The notes: a model not told the origin generated them from the letters alone. A stretch of 64,000 nucleotides of DNA from Selaginella moellendorffii (GCF_000143415.4 NW_003314265.1:2942559-3006558), one strand, 5' to 3'. Positions 34,170-46,241 are shown, counted from the first letter of the stretch. Program-made: numbers and translations.

Positions 34170-35530
34170 TATGCTGTGTGTGTACGTCCATTTATGGCAA
34201 TATAAGGCCACACGCCATTCAAAGAATAATGCTAATCGAGCATTTTTTGGTGCATTTTTGGGTTCAAAATTGCATGAGCCCACACGCTATAAAGTTTACC
34301 TGTACCAAAAATAGAAACAGCTTTATTTACTTGGGAATTTAAGTGGTTGAGGCATTTTTAAACTTACAAACACATGCTCTACTTACATTCCTTTGGTTGC
34401 TTAAAATTCAAAAATATTATAAACCTTTCTTTTTGCATTTTCAATGTTTTCAATTATGGTTTTTGATTTTCGCAAGACTAGCCTAGTAATCTATTTGCAT
34501 CCCGTCATGTTTATAGCTAGCTTTCGTTTGTCCCCTTCGCTAGCCTGAGATACATCTGCTCGGCATCTGCCTCTTACAGCATTTGCCCAGAAAGGGCATC
34601 TTTCTTCACGCAGCATTTACCACATGTTTAGGGTTTAGGGTTTAGGGTTTAGCAATTCAGTAGCTTGATAAACATGCAAATACAGAACTTGATGCAAAAT
34701 TCTTTGATATGTCACAATGCCCCTAGGACCATAAACACATTTCAATAGAGAGGGTCCTTTCATTTCATAACTCCTTACGTAGATCTTGGTGAAACCAGAG
34801 TTAGTGAAGTTAGTTTCTTGTGATCCCGCATCTGATTGTGATGTCCCTTTGCAGTGTCGATGGAAAGGTCAATGCACACCAAACTGTAAAATCTTGGAGC
34901 AAAATAACGGTCGGATCTATGGCAAATGCCCCTAAAACATTGTAAAGCTCGTGTGGTTTCATGTGGTGTCCGATCGAGATGCTTCTTTGCAGGGTCATCA
35001 AGAAAGACATTGTATACCATTCTGTAAAATCTAGTTGCGATCTAACGGTTGGATCTCCAGAAAACTCAAAAAAATCTTGCGCGTGTCAGAATATCCTAGG
35101 AATATACTCTTATGTGACCCTGAAAATGGCATGCGGCCCCACGCCATTCAAGAGATAACGCCAGATGACGCCGAGAATTTTTTGGTGCATTTTTTGGGTT
35201 CAAAATTGCATGAGCCCACACGCTATAAAGTTTATCTTTGCCAAATAGAGAAAAGTTTATCTGTGTCATATGAGGTAGTTACAGTCCTTTGTGCTCGGCA
35301 TCTGCCTCTTGTAGCATTTGCACTGAAAGGGAATTTTTCTCCATTCAGCATTTAGCCCTGAAAATGGCGTGCGCCCACACGCCATTCAAGGAATAACGCC
35401 ACAGGACGCCTGGATTTTTGGGTTTAAAATGTTTAGGGTTTTTTGGGTTTTTTCAAAATATTTTGGGTCCAACGTTTTTTGGGTTTCTTTGGTTCAAAAT
35501 TGCATAAGCCCACATGCTATAATATTGATT
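34170..35530. repeat. Three-fold duplicated module in the divergent spacer of element D
   Basis: A block of CACGCCATTCAAG...TTTTTTGGTGCATTTTTTGGG...TTGCATGAGCCCACACGCTATAA occurs at about 34,200-34,310, 35,140-35,240 and 35,380-35,525. A second block, CTCGGCATCTGCCTCTT to CAGCATTTA, occurs at 34,549-34,620 and 35,292-35,352. Palindrome copies sit at the module edges. With the hairpin upstream, this is the likely control region for the two diverging genes. Confidence 0.75.
34627..34652 (+). repeat. Interstitial telomere-type repeat
   Basis: Three full TTTAGGG units plus TTTAG in a row, the plant telomere sequence. It lies in the divergent spacer of element D. Confidence 0.9.
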
Positions 35531-36229
35531 TGAGAGAAAAATAGAAACAGATAGAATTTCTTTATTTAGCTGAACATCTGCCATTTTTGGAAATACAAGA
35601 TGCTTTGGAATATCCAATCATGCATGGTATAAATATAGCGAGGGTATTAAATGATATCCCAATTATGATCTTTCTTTTGGATTTCGCGTGCATGCAGTCC
35701 GAGGAATGATGACATTGCGGATTTCTTTTGGATTTTGCGTGCTTGCATGCACGCGGCAATCCAGAAATTAATGGTGGCGCCCAAGTCCGAGGAATGATGA
35801 CGTGGCGGGATTACCAACCGTTGTGACATTTCGCGCATGTGAAGTTAGGTTTTGCATTTTGCTTCGTACTCGCGCTCGCACACTCGCGCTCGCATCGCGC
35901 TCCCACTCGCGATCACGCTCACATTCGCGCTCATCTACCTTCTCTATAGGTTTCTCGTGTGCATCGGCGTCCACTCGCGCTTGCATCACACTCGCGCTCG
36001 CATCGCGCTTGTGTGCATTGGCGTCCACTTCAAGACACACCCAGTTTGTAACTTCGCCGCCAACTCCGCCGCCCACTCCGCCACCCACACGCAGCCCACT
36101 TGGCGTCCCGGGAGATTTCAGCGCCACTCTCCAACTGTTAAGTAGCCTTGCTGCTACGATCCGCTGCACACACAGTGCACATTCGCCAGCGAGTCCGGCC
36201 TCGATTGTCACGCCTCCATTCGGCTTCAA

Positions 36230-39200
36230 ATGGTAAGTCTTTTAGGCCAAGTAGAAAATGGCATGAGGCCACATGCCATTCAGTAGCAACATTGGCATGC
36301 ACTGATTGGGCTCTCGAGTGCAATCCGGTTACAGATGGCGTGTAGCCTCACGCCATCTTAGGATGCAGCCTCAAGACATCTGATGCAGTGGTGAATGGCG
36401 TGTGGCCTCACGTTATTTCCAGCTGCTAGCTTTTCATCTGTCAGCTCTAATTGTTGTGCATTTCTGAACAGGCGAGGAATTGCGTTCTTCTTCCAGCCAC
36501 TGTCAATGTGGATGCAGAGAAGGGGGAGGAGCTCACCAGTTGGACTTTCGGGATGGAAGGCGAGGATCTGAGGCTGTACAACACAGATGGTGGGAGAAAA
36601 GAATGCATGGGGATCCTCATCCAAGTGACAGACACTCCATGCAGTTCCATGCAAGAATATGGACTGGCACTTGTGGTAGAGACAGCGTCCGCCTTCAAGA
36701 TCCACCTTGCACATCCTAGCGGCTTCCTGGTAGCGGCTTCCTAGAGGGGGGCAGCGGCTATAAGGAATTCCTAGAGGGAGCTAGGGAGAGGTTGTCTAGG
36801 AGGCCCACAATTTCAAAGACGCTGCGGGTCTATGAAGATCACATGGAATCCATGGACCTCACCTACGGCGATGTTCAAAAACTATATTCCAACATTGAGC
36901 CGTTGAGAGTGCCTCTAGTTCGCGAAGCGAAGGGGAAGGGGGTCGATCTGGAAACTACCCCGAAGCAGAAAAGGGTGGTCAAGCTCAAGCCGACGTCCGA
37001 CTCTCCTGCAGCTCCAAAAAAGAAGCTACTCGGTGATGCCATTGCCTCGGGTTCGAACACTACACCCACCAAAAAGAAGAGCCGCAAAGAGCAGAAAGAG
37101 CAAGAAGAGGCAGCAAAAATCGTCGTAGATAATAGTACTTGTTACTATTCCAACAAAGTATATACAATCGACGTGAGCCGTATCGACATCCAAAGCAAAT
37201 ACAACCACAGGCTAGTATCTGATGAGTGGGTGGAGAAACTGAAGCAGAAGATGCTGGCAAGTCCAGTAACACCCGACATCGCAGACATGATCCCCTACTA
37301 CCGAACAATGAAGGGCGAGACGAGGTTTCCAGACTTGATCAATAGGAAGGTGTTGGACAATCAGAACATCCGGTTCTATGCCGTCTCCGGGCAGCATTCT
37401 AGCTTGGCGATGCAAGAGATAGTTATGGATATTATGGTGGGCGAGGAGGTGAAGAAAGTCTTCAAGACAAGAGTTGTCCGCCTGATAAAAGACAACTCGC
37501 CCCTCTGATCTATCATATCCATCTCCCACGTGCAGAATGTCAAGCAAGAAACGTGCTACAAATTGGGTCTGCACGAGACATTGGCACGAACACGGAAGCT
37601 CTGGGTTCAACTGAAGAAGCCACAAAAACCAGGACAAGGACGTGCACTAGCAACTAGCGCCTGGCAGGTAAGCCTCATTGCATGTGGCAATGCATGTGGC
37701 CTCACGCCATTTCCATTGCAAGAATTCTCGAGTCTTCTCTCGAAAACACTGGGGGTCAATGACACACTCAGCATCCATAACATTCTACTCGCGACAAAAA
37801 TTGTTTTTGACAAATGGGTAGATGTGCTGAGGAGGTACCATGACGGGGAGTTGCTAAACTCAATGGGTGTGGAGGACGGCCGAAAGCCCAATGATTTGAA
37901 GCTCAACGCCTTGCGTTTCTCGCAGTCTCTAGACGACGACGACCTTCTAACAGTGGCTAATGCTCTTCTACGTGGTGAGGTAGTCTTCAACAAGACCAAA
38001 ATGACTCCCAGCCATATTGTGACATACGAGGACTTGTGCACGACTCTGAGAGCTCGTGCGCTATTGAAGGATTGGATCTTCAAGCAAGTGGCCGTGGAGA
38101 GGGTGAGCATCGACACCACGCAAGAGATGATGGAAGAGCTGGAGTTGTCAAATGAAGACATCGACGACTACGTGAAGGGGGCCCCCAAGTTCATCGATCT
38201 GCTGCGGGATGCCACGAAAAGTAAAGCTGAGAAGTTGGATCAGTATCCAAATTTCATTAAGAGGGATGTCGACCGCCGGCTTCAGAAACAGCTCGACCCC
38301 GCAGCAGAGGCCTATCGAGAACCTTACCGGGTATACGTGAATTCGGATGAGGATCAAAGGTGGAGGAGCATCGTTTCCCGCGGAGATGAGCAGGTCAAGA
38401 ACATCTTTTGTGTGATGGACTTCACAAACGAGGAGATCACTCATGTAGACGAAGTCAGCTCTATCATTGACTTAATGGTGGGACTTGCGGAGGTGGAATC
38501 TTCAGTCCACTATATGATCTACGACTCCAAATCCTATCACAAGTTCTGGAAGGCCTTGAACGAGGTGAAGGCTCGGTTGAAAGGCAAGGAGATGCAGGAG
38601 ATCCATGGGATAATGGCGAAGAAGAAGATACCGATGAATGTCCGCATCTTCACACTCGCCCTTGTTATTGGTCCTGCAGCAGAGTGGGACTGGAGTGACT
38701 TCCCAGCTTCGTTCGACAAGGCCGATCGAATTGATCTGAGGGAGGTCAATTTACCCGTGCCTGAGGAACTGAAGACGGCTATGGAGCTTTCGAATCCAGA
38801 GAAAGCTCCAGGTGCAGCATGGGAAATGCTCAGCTGGGTCTTCAATGCAATAGCGGGTGGGTCACCTGCTTCCGACTCCAAGGGCAAATGCGTTGTCGAG
38901 TACAACTGCGGCAGACTATTCTTTCGAGCCGCACTACTTAAGGGTGTCCCGTGTGTTGCAGTGACAAACTCCATTGAAGAGGTGACTTCAATGAAGCATA
39001 TAATTACAGTTGCCAAAGAAAAACAGTATCTTCTCTACGAACCTGGTGAGTACGCACTTTAAGTTTAAATGTTATCTCACAAGCTCTGTATGCAGGAGCG
39101 TGGCCACCCCCAGATGCTGAAACGGCGTTAACAGCTACTGTTGGGCCGAGCTCACAACCTGCACAAGGTAAGGTCACGTGAGGCCTCACGCCATTTTGAT

Positions 39201-41790
39201 TATAGATCGTTGTGAATATTCAGACACGAGGACTGAAAAGCGCACTGGTGGCGCGTCGAAGAAGGACAAACAGACAAGCAATAGGAAAAAAGGAGGTACA
39301 AATTATATTTGCAATGGCGTGTGGTCTCATGCCATTCCTTGCAGGAGACACTTCTTCAAAGGCAAAACAGGCAAGCACCAGCCAAGCTCAAACTGACAGT
39401 GGTCATAAAAAGCGAAAGCACGTTGGACAGTCGTCGGGATCAGAGGCGTTTGATTTGAAAAGGAAGAAGGGCAACGAAAAGATGATAGGTAATGCCTCGC
39501 AGTCACCACCTCCTGACTCAGATTCCTATGGCGGACTCCCCTTCCCCAATCTCAATGGAGAGGTACAATGGATGAGGGATGCTTTTCAAGTCAGGGCCAC
39601 GTTTTTCTCATCTCGTCGTCTTCGAAGGGTGCAAGAACGTGCAGAAACCATGTTAAGACAGTCGGGTGAGGATACGGTCCTAGGTCACACACTAAAACAG
39701 GCTATGGATGTCTTGTATTTTGAGATGGAGACTCAGCCAGATGATTTTCCCAAGATGGTCCTGGAAGAACAAGCCATCCAGCCTGAGCAGCCTATGGAAG
39801 AAATGCAGGAGGGGGATGAGGAGCCAGAGAAAGATAATGAGCAAGAAGAGCAGAAGGACGAAGAGGAGGACAAAGAAGAGGAGGACGAAGAAGAGGAGGA
39901 CGAAGAGGACTTGGATGGTCCTCACAATGGTGACGATCACAATAACGACGACAACGATGGCCAGCTTGGGGTGGCAAAAGAGCAGCGGAGGAAGGTCATA
40001 CAAGACAAACCATCAGGTAAATAATAGTACATCCATTCCTAACCTTTTACCATATCTAACATTGTCCATGTAGGTCGCAAAGCAAATGGTAAGTAGAGAT
40101 TTTTCAGTTGAATTAAGATACAAACTCTAGCCTTTAGTGTCGAGGAAGGATAGTGCCAAGCAAGGGTCGAAACGTATGTCCAATCCTTCAGAATCAGCAG
40201 TGCGCCCAAGTGATATCGGTCCTAGTTCCTCAATAGCAGTTGATGGTAAATACAGTATAGTCGATTCAATGTGCTAATGAGTTTGTTTTTAGTAGCCAGT
40301 AGGGAGGATACCATCTCAATCGAAGGGAGATATTTGGACATGCATATGGATCCGCCAGTGGACTCTACTTGCCTGCAAGAGTCATCAGAGCTGGTGGAGG
40401 CTACTATCCATATCAACGCCAAGCAAGCTGACCACGCTCCACTTGATGCTGCCCATACCACTGAGTCAATCTTGTCCACGTATCCAACTGACGGTGACCA
40501 GGCACCATTGGACCCGCATGAGGCCGCCCCAGCCGCCGAGCCGGTCGTATCCTCATTTCCAACGGACTCAACGTGTGCCCAATCGTCTGACTATGCGCCG
40601 TTGGAACCTCCCTACACCACCCCTGCTGCCTATTCGGTCATGTCCACTTTGCCAACGGAGGCACCAGCTGAAATGGCGTGTGATCACACGCCATCAGAAC
40701 CACCCCATGCCACTGTTGAGCCAGTTGTACCAGAGTCTACAGCTGAAATGGCATGTGCCCACACGCCATCGGATGCGATTGACCCCACATTGCAGAGGAG
40801 AGTATTTCCACCCTTCACGTTTCCTCGACCAAAACCCTCTGAACGACCATCGGGAGCACCATTCGCTAATATTGTAGATGGTAAAATTGACTTGTACCAT
40901 TTTTTATGCTGATGCATTTCATTTCAGAGTCACGGCGAAGGTACTGTATCGTTTTTGATCTGAACGGTGTCCTTTTCTCCCATGAGCGTGGCTCGTCCTC
41001 GAATGTCACTGCACCCTCCAAAGCCTGCGGTCGCAAGTTGGTCAAAAGAGACAGATTCACATTAATCACACGGGAGAAACTGCAGGATCTAATAATGACC
41101 ATGCGACACTTAAAATAGAGGGCCGGGTTCAATTTGCAATTGGGAGTTTGGACATCCATGATGCGCCACAATGCATTAACGTTGTTACAGATGATGCACG
41201 ATCAGACGCGAGTAATATTACCATTTGACTTTCTCCTAACGCAGGAGGATTGCTTGACTATGGTCCATGTGAGGGGTAGCAAGCCCATCTTCATCAAGCC
41301 AGAGGCTGTAGTGATGAACCGGACTGCTAGGTCAAGTGAAATCCTCATCATCGATGACTCGCCGATTAAAACTGCAGCGAACACGCACACATATGCAGTG
41401 CACCCCATCTCTTGCAGTATGGAAACTAGGGAGAAGAAACCGTATGTTCTGGGGGACCTTGCAGAACGGCTTGGAGCGATGGTGATAGAGAACCGGCCAG
41501 TCCAGGAGGTGGCTGCAGAAATCAACCAAATGGCAGATGGAACGGTATATCAGAAGCCATTTGATCGGACAGACACCAGTCATCATTTATGGCATGTATA
41601 TTGTCTAGCCAAGCACTATCCGCATCTCCATAATCTGCTCAACCGGATGGGTTCTTCGACCACTGAACATGAGCGTGAACGTATTAGAGAAGAGATGGCA
41701 TTACTATTGGGTTTAAATCTTGATAGTGTGGAGAGTGATGAAATTCCAAGATTATTGTATAGGCGTTGGAGGCAAAAAATAACAGTCTGA
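36230..41790 (+). pseudogene. ParB-like / methyltransferase-like / FCP1-phosphatase fusion of element D
   Basis: Start ATG at 36,230-36,232, spliced (intron 36,233-36,471) to MARNCVLLP. Later exons end at 39,045; 39,167; 39,295; 40,016; 40,088; 40,245; 40,880; 41,790, with introns of 38-58 bases. A ParB/sulfiredoxin-like region (about 37,140-37,500) has VYTIDVSRIDI, LVSDEWVEKLKQKM and FYAVSGQHSSLAMQEI. Near 38,870-39,030 VVEYNCGRLFFRAALLKG resembles a degenerate methyltransferase motif I. An acidic DEE-rich linker, a Pro/Thr repeat region and an FCP1/NLI-type HAD domain follow (YCIVFDLNGVLFS, GVWTSM, ILIIDDSPIKTAAN). Disruptions: a frame change near 36,740, TGA at 37,506-37,508 and TAG at 41,116-41,118. 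The HAD call is the firmest; ParB is moderate and methyltransferase weak. Confidence 0.55.
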
Positions 41791-42205
41791 GATGGCATGT
41801 ATTTATTTAAAAATGTAACTTATTATGGCATGGGGTTCCATGCCATTGTATTAATATTAAAAGACAATTCTTTGAGAGGATTTGCATTATACTAGAAGTG
41901 TTACAGCATGTTATTGGAAGTCTACGAAGTTGTTTTATTAATAAGGGGAAAGTAAAGATTGAATGGGGACTTGGGCTCCACCTAGACTCGGAGCAACTGA
42001 GCTAATATTAAAAGGATGGAAAGAAATTGGACGACGATGACAAGGAGAAGAGAGAGGTGAAGCAGTGGCAGGGGGAGGAGAAGTGATTGAGTAGACATTT
42101 CCTTGTTTAAAATAAAATGGCATATGCCTCAATGCAGTTGAATTTTGTTATATTTATATACTATATAAAGGTTTGGAAACCTTATTTTACAAGTGGGATA
42201 ATGAC

Positions 42206-42232
42206 AATTCCCACTTTAACGAAATAGAGCTT
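42206..42232 (-). repeat. Right TIR of transposon D
   Basis: Read inward it is AAGCTCTATTTCGTTAAA followed by GTGGGAATT, mirroring 28,435-28,461. CTTA (42,233-42,236) follows as the target duplication. Confidence 0.85.
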
Positions 42233-42236
42233 CTTA

Positions 42237-42591
42237 CATGGCAACTCAAGTGGTGGTGAACACCACCACTTAAAGTGGCCATGGGGGAAGCCACAGTGTT
42301 ACTCCCTCTCATATGGCAGCTTAGATGGTGGTGAGTTCCACCATTTAAACTTGTCATGGGGGGAGCCATGGTGTTGCTCCTCTTCATGTGGCAGCTTAGG
42401 TGGTGGTGAGCTCCACCACTTGGACTTGCTATAGGGGGAGCCATGGCACTGCTCTCACTCATGTGGTAGCTCAGGTGGTGGTGACCTTTACCACTCAAAC
42501 TTGCTGTAGAGAGAGCCATAGCACCACTCCTCCTCATGTGGTAAATCAATTGTTAATGAGTGCCACCACTCTAGCTGTTGTAGGGGGAGCC
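42237..42591. repeat. 74-76-base minisatellite
   Basis: About five units marked by GAGCCATGGTGTTGCTCC-type and GTGGTGGTGAGCTCCACC-type motifs (starts at about 42,288, 42,364, 42,438, 42,513, 42,587). Further pieces are at 28,331-28,434 and 43,738-43,762. One array was thus split by element D and by a solo LTR. Confidence 0.85.
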
Positions 42592-43737
42592 TGTAAGACA
42601 CAAATTTTTCCTTTCTAATTTGCTAGCTCACCTCGTTTATCCGACCAACACCGCCTTGGCTTTTAGCTAAGTTCCCTCGCCAAAGTTCTCGCCTATTGTA
42701 CCAGCTCCTACTTCGTCCTACTTGGTTTCATCTACTCATTACATGAGTAACGAAGTGTTAGCTATTCATCCACAGATTCCTAAATCTCTCCCAATCCCCC
42801 TCCCCGAGTTAGACTGGACTTAAAGATTTAGCTACACTCCCTGCAGGCACAAGCAGCTAAGCACACTAAGCTTCCAGGTTCCTAACATCCCTTAGTACAA
42901 CAAGACTTGATCATGGGACCCTCTAAATCCCAAGCCTTGGGTGCAACACTTGCTTCAGGACGCTGGTATGAGTACCTCTACCCCCGACTTCCATCCTGAA
43001 GGGAAGGCCCAAGCCCCTAGGAAGGGCGAGGACTAATAAGCCACAAGGTACTCAAGTGAGGCACCACTCCATATGAGCTAGAAGTACCGTAGTCGGTTTC
43101 CCTTCCAAGAGTGGGAGCTGCTCTTGAGCACTTCCTTGGGTGGCCCCTTTGGCACCACCTGAGTCCATGCTCACTCCCACCCAAGGCCCCTTAGTCCCAA
43201 CTTCAACCTCAAGTTAGTTTAGAAGCATCATTGGAGAGTTCTTTCAAGACTGATTCCTGAACCTCACTATCCCTACTATACTTTTGGAACCACCTGCAGC
43301 CCCCCCCCCCCCCAGGAAACACACACTTTGGGCTTTCACCCCTTGACCTATATTAGTACTCGGACTCGGTCTCAGACTTAATCTCAGACTCGATCTGGGA
43401 CCCGACTTCGGACTTGGTCTCGGACTCGATCTTAGACTCGACCTTGGACCCGATCTCGGACTTGATCTTGGACTCGACTTCGGGCTCAACCTCGGACTCG
43501 GTCTCAGACCCGATCTCGGATCTCGCACTTTGTCTCAAACTTGGTCTCGAACTCAGTCTTGAACTCAGCCTTGGAGTCGACCTCAGACTCAATCCCGGAC
43601 TCTATCTCAAACTCGGTCTCAGAGTCGGTCTTGGACTTGATCTCAGACTTGATCCCATCCAATGAACTCTTTATCATTTCAGTCGTGCTTTTGGGGATCC
43701 TTTAGCCTATGACACCTCGGGGAGTTGGTTCCTTACA
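42592..43737 (-). repeat. Solo LTR of the Gypsy family with perfect target duplication
   Basis: TGTAAGACACAAATTT to TTCCTTACA, homologous to 328-1,422 and 22,845-23,973, with a C tract near 43,303 and the GACTCGGTCTCAGA array at 43,350-43,650. It is flanked by GAGCC at 42,587-42,591 and 43,738-43,742, an exact 5-base duplication, with no internal region. It arose by insertion and LTR-LTR recombination inside the minisatellite. Confidence 0.9.
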
Positions 43738-43762
43738 GAGCCATGGTGTTGCTCCCCCTCAT

Positions 43763-46241
43763 AAAAAAACAACAAATAACAAATGTGTGAAGATTATAAA
43801 TACTTGGTTAAAATAAGCAAAGACAACATACTCAAAAGCATTACAATTGAAGACAGAAGTTAAGAGTGTCAACTTCAAGTAGCAATATCATCATTATGAG
43901 TATATAATTTTTACTTATAAAAATTGATATTGTAAATGAGAAGGTTTACAACATCACAATCAACTAATTCCCAAGTTGCACTTATGCATACTTCTTTCAA
44001 TATCAGACTTTTGATAAATTTTTCATCCCTTGCAAATATATGTATTTTGTATATTGTATTGCTTCTTGGGATGGATCCAAATGTTAAACTTTGGATTCAT
44101 TGCCCTGCAATGTCTAAATATAAGATGTTCATGATATTAATAGAGAGTTAGATAATGGTATTATATTTAAATTTAATATAATATAATTAAATTTTCATTT
44201 ATAAATCATATCTTAAATGATATAGGGAATTATTATAATGGGGATTTAATAGTAATAATAAAAAAACTAATATAAATACACATTATAAATTATGAGTGTT
44301 CGAGTATAGGAATAAGTATATTAATTGGGGTTTAGACCCCTGCTTATATACAAGAATAGATTAACTAAATTCCCAACTAGACAATTCATATGCTATAGTA
44401 CTATAATTATTATATTATTTAGCCAAGCTTTTATATATATATATAAGGATGGTGTAAGGTTTATATATATATACCCCTCTAGAAGATGATAAAGGTTATG
44501 GCAATAAGCTAGGTGGAATATCTGGAGCTTCTACTAAGTAATTATAAATTACCATAAGAATTTGAAGCTCTCACAAAATCATTAACAAAGTTGATAACAA
44601 CCATGACTGAAACAAAACTCAAAGTTATGGCATAAGCATTAATCAACTATAGAATCCCATGAACCAATTGTAACTTCATATGCAACTACTAAATGCTTAA
44701 ACTAACCTCGAAACTATAGCTTTGAACTAAACCAAGGGACTTTAAGAACCATTATAATTTATAAAATACTATTATAACAAATAATACATCCCACCTTTAA
44801 GTTTACCCACTAATAATCTTCGAAGACCACTATTAACTCTAACTCATGACTATAAGTAAAACTTACCCCTTCATTTTTGTCTAACACTACATATGGGACA
44901 TCATTTATCCTCTATATCCTCCTTATCCCCTCCTCAAATGAAAAAGAGTTTTGAAGCACTAACTCTATTCAAATTCATTATGCTTGTTTTTACTCTGCCA
45001 TCTATATTCAACCTTACTCCACTATTGCATTCATTCAACTTCTTTCCACTATTGCATGCATTTGGCTTTACTATATTAAGATTAAATGTTCTATTTATAC
45101 TCGCTATGTTCATTTTCACTCCACTATTATATTTGTTCATCTTCATTCCATCGTTGAGGCCAGACTCTCATCCGTCCTTTCTACCCCCTCCTCCAAAGAA
45201 AAAAAATGTTTAAAATGTTAAAGCAAAAAAGAGAAAAGGAGAAAAATTGAAACAATTGTGAAAGAAAAAAAAAAGTGGATAAAGAAACATTGGAAGAGGA
45301 GTTTGTAACAACTGATAATGTAAAAATGGGGAAATCAAAATAAGGACATGTGCTCAAAGCTTGGAAAATAAAGCACTTCCTATCATAAAATATTTTGGCC
45401 ACCACAATATAAACAAAAGATTTATACCGCTTAACTTCCTTAACACACAACTCAACACTTTAGACCAGAAAATCAATAATAATGTTTACATTCTCAAGGG
45501 AATATATAAACTCTTCACCAGTCACTATCATGATCACACTCCACATCAATATAAGATGATAGAACACTGTGAACTAGACAAGCTATGTAATCATGTCCTA
45601 TAGAAGGTGGAGACGGCACCACATCAAGGATAAGTGCAACACTATTATGATCACACTCCATAACACCAAAAGTTCAATCCAACGGAGTAGCATTAACAGC
45701 CTTAAATGATATACTCCTTGATCAATGACAGCATGGCATGGTAGAAAAATGTACTGAAGATTAGAAGAAGAATCTATCTAAGCACAACAAAAGCTAGAAT
45801 TCTAGATCTTGCAAAAAAATAATACAAATTTAGATCTAAAAAAGAATGAAGAAATAAAAACCAAAAGCACAATCTCAGAGCAAAGCACTATTAAAAGGCT
45901 TTAAATTGCAATACCCTTAACTTTCACCAATGTGAGTGTTTGGGATATAGGAATAAATATATTAATTAGGGATTAAACCCCTATTTATATACAAGAATTG
46001 ATGGATCAGATTTAGAACTAAATGGACAATTCATATGCAATTAATGTATTACCTAGCTATTTATATTACATGTATTTATAAACTTTACAGAGGATGCTAA
46101 CTTAAATAATTAGCATAAATACAAATATTAAACTTAAAATAATAATTTCTTCCGTAAAGATAAGGCAAAAACTCTATTAAATAGCAAAATACTGGTAGTT
46201 TACACAGATCTAAATACTATTAAACTTATTAATTGTCAACA
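43763..46241. repeat. AT-rich region with a direct-repeat pair, possibly a small LTR element
   Basis: GAGTGTT(C/T)G(A/G)G(A/T)ATAGGAATAA...CCCCT(A/G)(C/T)TTATATACAAGAAT starts near 44,291 and again near 45,931. The right copy runs TGTGAGTG...TTGTCAACA to 46,241, as an LTR would. About 1.6 kb lies between copies and no gag or pol was recognised, so a TRIM-like or worn element is possible. Confidence 0.4.

Larger units (their letters stand above)
28661..42139. repeat. Dispersed 22-base palindrome family of element D
   Basis: Consensus: half-site ATGGCRTG, one free base, GGCC core, one free base, mirrored half CAYGCCAT. Good copies start at 29,066; 29,826; 29,972; 31,314; 31,371; 33,217; 33,287; 33,323; 33,484; 33,582; 35,126; 35,364; 36,258; 36,335; 36,395; 37,689; 39,173; 39,314; 40,673; 40,748; 41,825. 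Degenerate ones start near 28,661; 28,979; 29,473; 29,666; 34,194; 34,270; 35,204; 35,499; 41,791; 42,118. Spacing is irregular. They occur in spacers, introns (36,233-36,471; 39,168-39,205; 39,296-39,344) and exons. I noticed none in the other 50 kb. Confidence 0.9.
28435..42232. mobile_element. Transposon D: 13.8-kb TIR element with ParB-like/FCP1 cargo and palindrome field
   Basis: The left end starts AAGCTCTATTTCGTTAAA and the right end, read inward, is the same for 18 bases; similarity extends to about 27. CTTA flanks both ends (28,431-28,434 and 42,233-42,236), and the two flanks rejoin into one 75-base minisatellite, which confirms the ends independently. Inside: a small gene (-), a transposase gene (-), a 3-kb divergent spacer rich in hairpins and repeats, and one very large gene (+). 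At least 21 copies of a 22-base palindrome are scattered throughout. Only a few nonsense codons interrupt the genes, so it has not been dead long. I do not recognise a described superfamily with this combination. Confidence 0.85.

Noticed and set aside
35802-36236. Arg/Ser/Ala-rich frame before the D fusion gene
   Set aside because: Lies over a CGCTCGCA repeat; the fusion gene start at 36,230 is in a better context with a spliced ATG.
28435-42232. CRISPR-like array
   Set aside because: Repeats are palindromic and irregularly spaced over 13 kb in a plant genome with introns; no spacers and no cas genes.
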